A stretch of 64,000 nt of DNA. It comes from Ciona intestinalis (lineage: Eukaryota > Chordata > Ascidiacea > Phlebobranchia > Cionidae). Made by a program: the position numbers and the translations under genes. Positions 1-12,790 of this stretch are shown piece after piece. The DNA lies in NCBI RefSeq assembly GCF_000224145.3, contig NC_020173.2, forward strand, positions 4,475,001 through 4,539,000, written 5' to 3'. The stretch's first letter is position 1. Each line of letters starts with the position of its first letter. The notes beneath the pieces are model-generated. The model was given only the letters and a program-made list of their open reading frames with translations. It ran no database searches and was not told the origin of the DNA.

Positions 1-3000
1 GACAGGTGCAACCACGGTGGCTTGTAGCCGCTTAATACTCCGCATGTTTGCTGCTGTTTTCGACTTCGCTGTGTTAAAATTACAAGCACTCGGTTTGGAA
101 TAACAAATTTACTTATTTCATATACGCTATAATGAAACTTAACGTTTAAGCTTAAACGTTCGTAAACACACCGCACTTTATTTATAGAGTATGATGTCAC
201 AGGTAACCGGGCGTTTGTTTGTTTCGAAAACAAACGAACGATGGAAGAATTTGTCGTCCGCCGACCGCGAAAGTAATATCACTCTGCAAATGTCCGGAGT
301 AAGTTTAAACCGCATCCGTAATAACCAAGATGTTGAGAAGGAAATCACATTACCACTGTGTGCGTGTGTTCTTGGGTTCAAATCAGCACCTGTGCTATGA
401 GAATCCTAATCGCGGTGGCTCTCATCCAGACTTATTTTTAATTAGCGTAACAAACTGTCCGAGCCAGCACCGCAGCATTGCGCTGAACCGGACGCGAAAG
501 TCGGCCTGAATTAAAGCGGCGGACGCGCCGTTGTGATGGCAACAGACTTATCGCATCCGCGGGCACAGAGGGCGTCTGTGTCTCATCAAATCTGATAGAA
601 CAAGTAGTAAATAAACAAAGAAAGATATTGCGCCCATGCAACGGAACTGAGCGCTCCATGTCCCTGCTGCAGGCACAGTATCCCACGGTTAACGCGATTT
701 TGAACGTTTTGACAACCATTGGCGCACTAAAAGCCTACAAAGTTGTGCCAACGCCATCAATAGGAGTAAATATAATCAGACGTCGCTTTGCGCTGGCACA
801 ATTTTTAAATCGTACTTTTATCGTTTCGTAAGATAGCGCTGGTCGTTTAATTTGTAAATTAACTCATACTACTTCCGAGACTAACTTACCAATTGATTAA
901 AGTTCGATGTTTTCCGTTGAAATTTCGAACACAGAAGTGCGAGTCCCCCTAACTTGCAACGGTCAGTTCTCTTCAAGCATTCAAAAGTTCCACAACCAAG
1001 TACATTGCTTGCTTTGACGCATCGAACGATACCGGCTGGAAAGATCCAAAAACAAAAGCAATTAATTAATGTTATTTACGATGCTTATTAACGAATTAGA
1101 CTACCCACAATCTATATTTAAATTTTCCCGGCCCAGCAGTCGACAATTTTTCCAGACTGCCAGGGGTAAAATAATTCAATTTGTGATAATAGCGTTAGAA
1201 GAAATCAATGTAAATAAGCTCACGACAAGAACCGACACGGAAATGCCATTTAGAGTACAGTAGCGCACCCAAGGCGTGTATGGGTTTACGAAACACTTCA
1301 AATGGAAGTTTTCTTGTTTGCCGACCGCATAACATGTGAGAATTCAGGAAAACGCCCTGGAAACTACACCTAGGATGCTACGGCTTTGTGTCTTAATCAC
1401 TTATTTGGATGTGTATATGCCATTTCAAAGACTTGTAGCAAAAAGGCGCGTCGGTCACGACAGTAGCTTCTATTTATGACACATCATCGATCAAACGCCA
1501 GCGCATCGTCTACAGTTAAACTAAAACCGGCGGGGTGTAAAAAAATTGTTTTAAGCAAGAAAATCACTCAGTTTGCAGATATTATAAGAAAACACACGCA
1601 TTTTTTTATTTTTAAATTAACAAAAACGGAAGATGACTTACCGGATTGTCGCTTAGTGAGCTTTGGTGCAACAGCATGCGTGATCTCCAGATGAATTAGC
1701 AGAATCGAAAGTACGACTGGTAGAAGCATAGAACGAGAAACCGTACAATGTCTTGTAGCGTACATTTTGTTTTTACTTGTCTTGTTGGGTACTTGTCTCT
1801 ATCAGCTGTGTCTAAGCGAATGTGCGGCTTCGGTAATTGCGACTCGAATTTAAGCTACACTTTTCCCACGGTCGCTTAACGTTTGCCCGCTTGTCGAGAC
1901 GAAAAAGGGCCCAGATTCACGCCAGAAAAAGTGCGCAGATTTAGTGTACGGGAGAATCCCTTCGTTCATCTGTTTGATGCTTATACATCGTGGGCGGGTT
2001 GCCCAAAAGTTCCAACAACTTTGCACTGCTAATATTGCTACTTGGGGGGTAAATAGTGGGAAAGTAAACAAAGCAGTGAAATGCACTTGATTCTGTTCAC
2101 TGTTGGTGATGGTTTAAACACGACCGCTGTGCGGGGGGCGTTTCGGGTCAAACAACTCAGAAACATAAAACTTGTTTTCCTTTTGTTTCGCGCTGGACGA
2201 AAAATGACTCTTGAAGATTGAGATTTTATGTCGTTTTTGCTTGCCAAGAGGTATGGGATTTTGCTTCCTTTGTCGGTACATTAACGGTAAAAGGTGTGTT
2301 CGTGTACTCTTATCTTACTACATTGTATACACTTAACGAACACATACAATTTGAAAACCATCCCCTAAGTTTACAGAAGGTGTATTCCTTTCCAAGTCAC
2401 GTATTTATAGACTTAAGTCTCGAAAAACATTGTTTGCAATTAATTTTTAACTTCCCTTCGCATGAATATGTAGGCTGTAGGGGGTAAATCGGAGAACCGC
2501 TTGCTCTGCTGACTTATCACACCTGAAAACACAACACTTTGCAAAGCTTCAGACAACGTCAAGGGTTCAGGCCTAACCACCACTTCAATTGCTTATAATT
2601 AATAACAGCCGGTGGTCCAACAACACTCGTATCTTTCAGATTTATCACCAACGAACGTAAGCTGAAGATTGCGGGACGTCGATCTCGGTTATCAAAAGCG
2701 GTTCATGCGATAGGGCCTGAGCCTCGTGGCAAACGTTAATTAAAGCGAACAATTTTATCGACCCTGACAGAAGCAGCTTGAAAAGTGTTTGAACTGCAAC
2801 GGTTCAGATTAAGCTATCTATAACAGTTTCCGTTGGTTTGGTTGCATGAAAAACATGGACCACTCGAACAAAGTGTTATATAACACTCAAGATATGCAAC
2901 AATCTGTTATAAATTATTGGAGAGTATTAGCAAACAGAGATGACAAAATGCTCATCCCAAAGAGAATTATTTGCATAGCAAATGCAACAGGATTTAACCA

Positions 3001-6000
3001 AACGCTGAAGCTGGTTAACTATAGCTATGTATTAAATGAAATCCTGCACTCTTGTTGTGTTATCTGGTCAGGTTCGTGACGTAGAAGAGTACGCTGTACT
3101 TCAAAACCAACGGACGCGCAAATTAAGATAAGGGGCGACCAGACTCATGATGAATTGTCGTTTTCCGACCCTTGTGTGATTCCCAAGCCTTGTCGCGTGT
3201 ACACCAGGCTTAAAGATAGCGCTGTTCAAAGGCTCGTGTTGTTTGGCAATTCCAAAAATAGGTAAAAGTCTATTATCGTGAACGGTAAAGGAGAGAAGGC
3301 TTTCACAGATCTGGTTTGTTTGTTAAAAGCCTCTTAACATGAAACTCATGCCGTTAACGTGGAAAGTACGATATTTTCTTTTCGGTAAAAATATTTGGAT
3401 AAACTTTAACGAGAAGGTTTCACACTTTACAAATTGCCAAAGCTATTTCATTGCTGCAATTGATGCTTTTTTCTGCAGAGTAGCTGCAACACTCAGCGTC
3501 GTGGGAATGTTGCCAAAAATGTCCTGAAAATCCGATTACGATGATCACTCTGTAACCTGGAGATCTCTTGTTGACCCTGCACCCTTACTGGACAACGTTT
3601 TGGGATCAGATTCTATTGTGGTGGGGTCATTAAGGATATTAAGAACCAATTGTGTATACGTCACCGAATTCCAGGATCGCCGTTTGATATTAGAGTAACT
3701 CGGCCTTTTCCCCTTTGACGTTCGTAACTGTATCAGATTCGCCGAAATACCTTGCGTACCGGCAGAGCTTTCAATTCTCCGGCTTCCCCCGAGCACTTGG
3801 TCATGCATGCACTGCGAGTATGTAGTTACCAGTTTCTGACGATTTACGAAAACAAAGACAGAGCTTCAATTTCCAGATTTTCGTCGCCGTTTGACGACCG
3901 CTCCCATTTGCAGAAGAAACGATTTTGTTTTGTCCACATTTGAACGGTTGAGCGTCGCTTTGCGTATAACCACCACAGCGCAGTGATGCCCAAACGCATT
4001 GAGGTCTTTGATTTCACTAATAACACGAACACCGTAAACAGGCAAACGGAGGAATCGCTCTCTATTGAACTAATTGCATTCCAGCCAGCGGAAAACTAAA
4101 CAAGATTCTATAAACCGCCACTATGCGGCTTGACGGCCTATGACTTTTACTTTAGGTGACAAAAGCATGCGTGTTGTGGACAAAACATCGGTTTGACACT
4201 GCTGTGGTGACAGAATCTCCAATATTCGACGCTTCGAATACATGGACGAATATGGAGACGACCAGCAGTGACCGTGACAGCAACTTGACAAAACTTTCAT
4301 TTGCAATCGCCGACCTATTATCATTGCAGGACAAACAGCAGTGCGGCGCTCCGTAAGAAGGTCAGACCGCAGAAACCAAAAGCCGAAAATTGCAGTCATT
4401 AAAAAGCCAAGATCATAGTCCAAGCTCGGAAAGGCTTCGCTTATACTCAATAAAACCGACCGATTTCGGCCGGAACCGCGCTAACGATCAGGCGTGCCGT
4501 CGCTGTTTATTTTCTGATGGATTTCGGATAAGACTTCGAACGATCGGCATCACACATATTTCCGCTCCCTCCGCAACGCCTAATAAGGCAATGCGACTAA
4601 TTACTTAGATCATCGTGCCTACCGAGTGCCTCCCCCGCGCTATGTTGTGCTCACATGCTTGGAGCGGCGGAGCGTAAGTTTTACGGCGACTGCTTCTTAG
4701 AGCTAGAGGTGAAGAGAGTGTATTACAACTGCTGCGGTCTCATATTTCCTTATATCAACATCCGCTTTACATAAAAGGACCACCTGCTACGGCGATACTG
4801 TGTTTTAAAGCGTTCGTGGGCTGTTATTTTACACAAGAGATATCGCCGCCTGTTACTTCAACGGCCACGAAAGGAAGACACATATAATTATACAATATCA
4901 AAGCCAGGGTGCGTAAAATACTGCATCAGATTTCGCGTGAGAAAAGACCGTCGTGTGTAAGCGGTTTGGTTAAAACGCTGCGAAATGTCGCCTTTAAAGG
5001 CATATACGGTGTGACGGGCCCACCGTGGATTAGAACGAAAGACTTGCTGCTGGGTCCCATGGACGCCTAAAGAAAGCGTGAAACGGTGCGGTAGGAATAC
5101 AATAGAAGCCGAAATTAAATTAGACGTGACATAGATGTAATTACACCGCCTGTGTGCGAATCAAGGACAAGCCATATACACCAGCAGGCTTGCACTTGTC
5201 CATTTTATCAATCGATGTGACAGAGCCGAAATAACTCGACTCATCACGTAAAAATTTATTTAACCTTTTCAAGAACGTCGGTTGTTTGCGTGGCGTCGTT
5301 TACCTGCGATTGGAATTTAGACAATCGATCTGCGTTGCCCAGCGTATAGTGGTTTATGCGGCTGTAGCATTTACCTTCATAATGAAAAGGCCGTTACTAG
5401 CGGACTATTAATAGCTTACTTTAAGAGCTTATAATGTCAAGTAGTTTTAGTTTTGTTTGGTTGACGTGTGAGAAGTGATTTTGATCCATAACCAGCTACG
5501 TCATTTAACGCCGGACAGCGACAAAGCCCAAATACAACAGGCGTTAACATGGGCGTCCACCGTTGATTACACGACAACGATAATGAGCTTTTGTGTGCGT
5601 TGGCGTGTAGCTATGATGCGTCGGTACACAGGTGAACGATTTACGTCGTTTTTTTACGTAAGCGCTTTTTATCTGTACGCCGTAAACGCGCGGCCTCGCC
5701 CGCTGATAAATACACTGCAGTGGTTCTGGATTCCAAAGGTACCAGTCCGTATATAAAAGTTGTTTTCCTCGTATACGATTTTCAAAATACAGTATTCCAC
5801 GAAAAGAAGGTTGTTATGTACAATCAACTATTCCGAAGTTGTGTTTGCACAGCAGTGCTTCGGAAGTTAAAATATTTTTAGAGTTGTTTTCTTGCAAACG
5901 CAAGTCACGATACATTTAACAGTCACCGGTTACGGATATTAGTCGCATAGTTTCGATACACCTGTAAACTACATTTGTTCTACCAAGAAAAAAATGCAAG

Positions 6001-6950
6001 GTAGGCCTACGTGCCATCAAAACGAATACTCGGAATTCCCACGACAACAGAACTAGTAATCCCACAGCCGCGGCTCGTTTACATTGAAAATCAAGGTTAA
6101 ATGCATTGAACAAATTCTCAAGTGCCGTAGTAAATATGGCCAGATTTAGTTTCCAGATTAAAAGTACGGGCGTGGGAGGGACTTCTCGTTTAGAAGTGCA
6201 ACCAGCTGCTTGCTCTTGCGCTGTATGGTTACGTCAAAATTTGCTGACGTCACGTATGATTTACATTTCAGGTGAAATAGCTTGTCTACATGAAGTTATC
6301 TTAACTCAAACACGTTTATAGTAAACAGTATACAACTTTTTAAAGCTAACATCCGTACCTTTTTATAGTCATCTTCCCTTCGCCTGCCTTCAATACAGCT
6401 TCGATTTTCTGCTATTTCCTCAATTAAAAACAAACTACATAGTTCTGTGGCCCACCTGGTTTCAATATAGCGTTGAATGCGGGACGACTTGAATTCCATT
6501 CGCCGGGAACGCACGATTTTATTTTACCGGATGCTACCTTTGTTATAGGAAATCCTCAAATTTCATAAAGAAGATATTTTGGCTGCTGTGGTGCAAACCA
6601 CATGCTTCACTATGGTTAATTTTCAAAGGGCAATTCGTTTTGTACTTGTCAGATGTTTGGACACGATTTTGCGTTATGGAAACGAAAATTAGAGTTTTAT
6701 TGCATGACGCTGCTCGGGGCCGACGATACGTGTTTCACGATCGTGTTGGGAACGCTTAGACGAGCGGGCAGCTTGACTGGAAACTGAATTTACGGGAATT
6801 GTGGACGGAAGCAGGTGTTTCTCATTCAGTTGGCTTCTTCTTCATAAATTTCAACTCGCCTTCGATTGCAGCAGTGCGCTTGCTCCTTGCTTCGCTGACC
6901 TGTGTACGGATTGTATAGGATTTCTGTACGTACATACGTCGGATGTTATA
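1..6950. other. CpG-rich stretch without a recognisable gene
   Basis: I find no open frame with a recognisable domain and no exon chain with consistent splice sites. The longest frames (about 110 codons) look like chance frames on both strands. The base composition differs from the gene bodies further right: CpG is frequent (14 in positions 481-600, counted by eye) and there are few A/T runs. I see no tRNA-like B box with a matching A box and no long tandem repeat. The right end may hold the 3' UTR of the minus-strand BRD8 gene; a possible AATAAA on the minus strand lies at 6696-6701. The rest could be intergenic regulatory DNA of a gene outside the window. Confidence 0.6.
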
Positions 6951-7413
6951 ACCAAGCCATTATGGTTGAGAAACGCTGTGTTACTGCCTATACTGGTACG
7001 GCTAAGCAAATTTCTCCGTAAAATTTGATAGCATGTACAGACACTTGTTACGGCTCTCGCAAAACGCAGCGAAAAGCAATAATTTTCGGGATAAAAATTA
7101 AATTCAGATGTAATGTGTTGTGGGTGTAAATGAAAATAAAACTTAAATGTGCCAAGAACCCGTGTGGAAAGCAGTGGTTATATTTAAGCATACGTACAAG
7201 CAATGTTATGAGAAGTTCTGGGGATGCGGAGACCTGCCCTTGATGTTTAGCCTTTTGTATTGAATGGATAAGAATTCAGGTTGTGGCGTTATTAGGATTG
7301 CATGTGAGCATGGTATTTTAGGAAAAATCCTACCTTTTCGTTGCTTATCACTGATTTTCTGAGCGTGCTGCGTCGTAAACCTTTTGGTGTGGCAGGTTGG
7401 GCAGTTTCCATCA

Positions 7414-10400
7414 TTAATTGAGTAGCAAGAAATTGCTGGGAGAAAAATCGTTTAAAATTTCGGGACTTTTACACTGACCGCTTGAGTCGTAACTTACCGC
7501 CACTTGCGTCATGACGTCATTCTGCATCTCTAGCGCCATCTTGTAAACGTCGTGTTCACGGTTGTTGTACATGAGAGCATTTTGAAACATTAGCATTAGG
7601 TCGCGTTGGAAGTCTGTCGTTGTCCGGACCTGCGGAAATATATCTTGAAGATTTTTCCTTGTTGCTATTATTACAATTTTGTAACATAATTGTTACTATT
7701 TTTAATTTTTAACACAGTACATACCACGCCAGTTTCAAGGTTTTTCTTTAATGTTGAAAGGTCCATGGCCCGATAGACAATATCGGAATAATTTGGGGCA
7801 ATGTCGTCTGTGACTGGTTGCAGGAATAAACTGGCGTACCTGAAAATTAGAATAGTTTATGTTTCACCTATATATGCATCAGACTGACTTCATATGGTGC
7901 GTTCACACATTTTATGTGTGCTGTTGAAAATGATACTGACTTGCACCATTAGATGTGAGGATACGATTAGAGAACTGCCACCAGCACTACAGGCGTGCAT
8001 GTGTTTTTAAACACAAGCTTTAACTCTGTAGTCGCTTATGGACTGTCCAAATTGTAAGCACACGTCAAATTTTAAAAATATCTAAAAAAAGAATCACCGT
8101 TTATTAGTGCTGGCAACTATTAAGCATGCATGAAATAAGATGTTATTCGTTCCGTCATATATGATACATTTCAGGTTAGATATAATTCCATTCAAACTAA
8201 CATACCGGTGACTGGCAACTTGCTTCCATAAAATCATGATAGATTTCTTCCACGCTCTGTTGTGTGCCCCGCCCTCACAATCCATGTCACTCCTATAAAG
8301 ATGGAGAAAAACTTTTTAATTTAAACCCTTTACTATCAATAAAGCATAAACAGAAGCTAAAATTACCGCAAGATTGCCAGGCTAAAATAAAATGTTATTA
8401 AAAAAACAAAAATAAGGGAATCAAAACACAGTTATTAGTAGCAAACAACCTACGTATTAGAGAGAGCTGGACTCGTCGGGAAGCTATCAATGTATGGAGT
8501 GCTTGGTTGGCCAGGAAGATAACCTGCATGGAAATTGGGATAAAATACAAACATATTTATTTATTGTAGTATATTATGGATAACTTACCTTTTTTTCTAT
8601 GTTTTTTTTTTTCTTTCAAATAAAACTAACTGTGGCAGTTTTTAGTTAAGTACTCTTACATGAAGGTACATTTGACTCAGAATTAAAACACTTATGTCCT
8701 ATTTTTCATGTTTTGCTAAGAAAAACAATATCACCATGGTTGTATAATCTTATATAAATGTTAGAAAGTCAATATGTAGTGAAATGTTGAGATAAATTTG
8801 ATTATCTTACTTAAATTAGAGTCATCCAGTTGACTTGATTCATTGAGTTCATCACCTCCCACAGATGCACTATATGAAGTACTATCATCATCCACTGTGT
8901 ACTCATCATCTTTCAAGCTCTATATATAAAGGGTTCATTTTATTACGTTGTTTGGCCCCATAGCCAGTGGTTAGCCTGTCTGCCTTTAACCACGGCCTAC
9001 TAGAGCCATCTCCAGTAGGCCGTGCCTTAACCCATAGGTTATGGGTTCAAGTCTTGCCGCTCTTACCGTTGTGAACATGTGTGGCCAGGACACTTATGGG
9101 TTGTTTAAATTGTCAACCATACAGAAAAACCACACCCACAAAGTTACATATATGGTAAGTCGTAACAAGCTGGCAAGAAGTGTGAGAAACAGAACATTTA
9201 TGTAATATCGACAGTTATTTTCTCACCATGCGAGGATAAATCCAGTTACATTCATTTTGTCAATCATATGACCATAAACACAAAACAAGAAAATTGAAAG
9301 AGGCTGCAAAAAATATGTCACATCTGTTCCATGCAAGCCAAAAAAATTCCAAAAATGTATTTACCTTCGTTTCCATGCTTGTAGTTGAAGGGTTTGATTC
9401 CTGGGATGTAACAATGGAGTTTGTCTGTGACTGTGAAGTGTCAATATTACTTGTTTCCTTTACTTCGTTAGGATGAACAAACACATCTTGTGACTTATCC
9501 TTTGGAGTGTCCGATACCTTGTTATTACTCAGCAAACTTGTTTTTGCCGAATCACCGGAATCGGTCGTTGGATGAGTGTTTGTGTCCTCGGATGTTGGTT
9601 CTTGTGATGCATAGGAAGAAGATGTGGAGGAATTGAGTTGAGAGTTGTTTACATCCTCATTTAATGATAAGGTGATAGTAGGTGGGGTGTCAATGGTTGG
9701 ACTTACAGATGTTTGTGTTGGCTGTGGAGAAATATAACAGGTTGGAAAAATGGATATATATAGTAGAATTTTAGACATTTAAAGAATTTTACACAGATCA
9801 AAATATAACTGTTTATATTATTAGGTAAAAGTCCTAATATTTTTATTTGCACAAGACTACCTTTATAGTTTTTAAAAAGACAAAAAATTGGTACAGCAAA
9901 AAAAATGACAGAAGAGCTGTTATAGAAACAAATTATAAGATAATACATACATACTTCTGGTTTTACTGTTTCTTCTGCAACAGGTGTTTCTGTTTTGTCA
10001 CTTTTAACAGAATCTGCAATAGTACAATATGAATTTTGTTGTTTTACCAACACTGGAATACAGAACAACTAAAAATAAAATCAACCGTTTACAATAAACT
10101 GTTCTTATTTGCAAGCAACTGATACACCTACACACCCTGTAACTAGGTCTAACACCTATAATGTCAAAATGACTCAAGAGTTATACACATGTGACAAACT
10201 ACCCATAGAAAATCTTTACATCTACTATTCTAAACATTTTCTAACATTCACTTAAAAAAATTGAAATTTTTAATTCATGTTAAGCACAACCTATATATAC
10301 ATAAGAGGTATGCATAATGAAGTTTGTACCTTCAATAAGAATCTCCTCAGTTACAGGTGTTGGTGTTGGTGAACTTTCAAGGGGAGGTATTTCTTGTGAT

Positions 10401-12790
10401 TGAATTGCTGGAGTATTAACCTGATTTTTAAAAAAGTTAAATCAGATTGTAGTTTGGTTTCTATATTAATCAACTTACAGAAGTAGATGTTTCCTGTGTT
10501 TTGACATCTACAGCGGAAAGTTCAACTTGAGCTATTTCAGTGTTGGGCATTTGTATATTGGTGCTGTCTTCATTGATTTGGTGTGACTAAATTAAAAACT
10601 TGTTAAAGGAAATTTTACAGTTTCAATACAAACATAGCAGCCATATGTATTACACAATTGATTTTTAGTGTTGTAAATTCTATCTTGTTAACTGTAACCA
10701 CATCCGATACGGTACACAGCAGCTATCATAGACAGAAAAGTGAAAAATGGGACGCAGTTAAATTTGTTTCAAAGACTCCTTTTTGTGCTCACTACTTTTT
10801 ATCTCTTACTGCACAGCAAAGAAAATCCTATTTTCCCCATTTGTGACTATTAGCTGCACAAATGTATCAAAACGTTTTCATAATAAACCAACTTGAAAAG
10901 AGCAAAAATTGTTTCATATATAATGTTTTAACTAACCACTTCAGTTTCCATTGCTTCATCTGTGTCAAGTAATGGTGTGGGATTTTCCTCAGTATTATGT
11001 TCTATGATGGATACTGGTTGAGAGGTAGGGGGGATTTCTTCAGTGGGTAATGTTACTGTTTGTTCTGTTAAAAAAAAGACTCTTATTTTTATATGTTATT
11101 TACATACGTGGGCAACTGCACAAAATATTTGTATGCACATTACACACTGATAAGTTGGTAAAAAGTTGCTTATCCAGGCTAGGGTACAACTTGGCATGAA
11201 GGATACGTTCTCTGTATTTAGTACTTATTTAAATTTTGTTCAAAAAGATTTTTTATACAGATCATGCAGTTTAATTTATGGCAATAAATAAATGATTACA
11301 AGTCACCTGTCGATTGGTCCGAATCTTGGATCTTCTCCACAGTTTGTTCATCCTCAGTCACTGCCTCCACATCAACATTGCTCTGCTCCTCACTTGCATC
11401 CGGTGAGGAGAGGACTGAGGAAGGAGGAGACATCAGAGCATCTTTACTTTTATCAGATTTGCTGGAACAAACAAGGTTAGTTAATGCAGCGGTTGAATAC
11501 AACACCTTTTTGTAGATTTGTTCTTTTTCACTATTAAAAAATGTATTTTTTTTTGTCTATTGCATATTTAGTAGCACTTGGTGCATACATAAACATGGAC
11601 ACAATGTATAAGAGAACTTACTTTGTGCTGGTGTTTAGCATTTCATCCAATTTATCATCTAAATCACCGGAGGTTATCTGCAGATTGAATCAAAAAATAG
11701 CTCTGTAAGCTAACTAAAAATCTAAATTTGTATATAGATAGATAGAGATGATCAAATGTGATTTAAAGGTTCCACCAAATGTGTTTTAAAAATGAAACAA
11801 CATCCTAAATGACTACATATAATTTAAATCTGTAAACAAAGCTGTTTACAACCCAAAAGGCTTCTCTAAAACACAGATTTAAATGTTTATGATAGGCAAT
11901 TATGATGTTGTTGGAGCTTCATATTTACTGCAATGACGTCAACCATTTTTATTTAGAAATAATTTCATTGGTCATAGATAAAATTCTTAGTAACTCTAAG
12001 TAGTAACTTTTCATCAGGTTTTTAACACCCAATGTAATCGGTTCTGTGTCTAAAAAACAAGATTTTCTAAAAAAAAATAGTTTAAGAAAAAAGAAACAAA
12101 TATATATATATATATATTATATTAAATAGGTCTATATATTTCAAGTAAAAAACAAAAATTTGTTTTACATTAAAAAAAGTTTGACCTGATCGACCGTCAA
12201 CTTTAACTTCCGATATTTGCTCCTTTCAACACGAATCTGCTTCTTCAACTCTTCAATCCTCTCCTGCGTTAACTTCCGCACGATTGTCTCACTCACAGAT
12301 GATCCATGAGAAGAGGAGGTTGATGTTGTCGACTCCCCCGATTCTGTTCGTTCTCCACGTTTCCTCCTGTAGTTGACAATGATGCTGGTTATACTTAATT
12401 ATTTAGGCGTATGGTTGTTATTTGGACAGAAAAAAATGACCAAGAGGTCAGAATTTGAACATTTTTAGTACAAAATGTTTCACATGTTATACTTCACAAT
12501 GGCTAGCACTCCTGCCTCCCCCTCCCCCCCCCAGAGGTTACGGGTTCAAAGCTTGACGGAATTACTAATGTTGGGTAGTGTCCTTGGGCAAGACACTTAA
12601 TGGCAATTATTTCAACTCAGTGGTTACTTATGGGATGTCTAAATTGTCATACATTAAAAAAATCTTCCCCAAAAATGATATAATTNNNNNNNNNNNNNNN
12701 NNNNNNNNNNNNNNNNNNNNNNNNNNNNNNNNNNNAGTTTAGGCGTCTCATACGTTGTCAATATACTCTTTTACCTTGTCCGAGGGCCAT
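7414..12790 (-). CDS. BRD8 homologue, bromodomain subunit of the NuA4/TIP60 complex (multi-exon, N-terminal part missing)
   Basis: In the known family, BRD8 reads acetyl-lysine in the TIP60/NuA4 histone acetyltransferase complex in the nucleus. The exon at 12186-12367 encodes a basic coiled coil (ETIVRKLTQERIEELKK) that closely matches the human BRD8 VRKLTAERVEELKK helix. Serine/threonine-rich linker exons follow at about 11631-11675, 11310-11463, 10938-11065, 10490-10585, 10330-10421, 9952-10010, 9362-9720, 8812-8921 and 8452-8519. A single bromodomain spans three exons (8204-8290, 7733-7838, 7497-7628) with WKKSIMILWKQVASHR, FLQPVTDDIAPNYSDIV, MDLSTLKKNLETG and the Asn-containing LMFQNALMYNN. 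ATG at 12790 opens a 16-base exon (MALGQ) ending in a GT donor; its phase (1) does not fit the next visible exon (needs 2), so at least one exon is missing, probably the SANT-like region in the gap. After the bromodomain the frame reads through a good donor (GTAAGT) to a stop at 7414; an alternative last exon may start near 7371. Confidence 0.9.
8953..9265 (+). repeat. SINE-like repeat, copy 1 (fullest)
   Basis: This copy in a BRD8 intron has a tRNA-like head with a B-box-like GGGTTCAAGTC near 9043-9053. The body contains TTATGGGTTGTTTAAATTG and AACCACACCCACAAAGTTAC, and the end carries a GAGGATAAA..GTTACATTCATT tail. The same body and tail recur at 46.7, 47.6, 48.3, 48.7, 52.2, 52.9 and 54.3 kb. 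I assign it to a tunicate SINE family by structure; the family name is not known to me. Confidence 0.7.
12500..12685 (+). repeat. SINE-like repeat, copy 2, cut by the assembly gap
   Basis: It carries GGGTTCAAAGCTTGACGG, then CTTGGGCAAGACACTTAATG and CAGTGGTTACTTATGGG, the middle part of the same family, and stops at the N run. A repeat at the edge of the gap fits a gap caused by repeat collapse. Confidence 0.65.
12686..12735. other. Assembly gap (50 N)
   Basis: A run of 50 N lies inside the BRD8 gene between its first small exon and the coiled-coil exon. The round number suggests a placeholder rather than a measured length. The phase mismatch between the flanking BRD8 exons indicates missing coding sequence. 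Confidence 0.95.

Noticed and set aside
370-395. GGGTTCAAATC as a tRNA B box
   Set aside because: No A box or acceptor stem at the right distance.
12097-12118. AT-dinucleotide runs here and at 30361-30381 as functional elements
   Set aside because: Ordinary microsatellites in introns.
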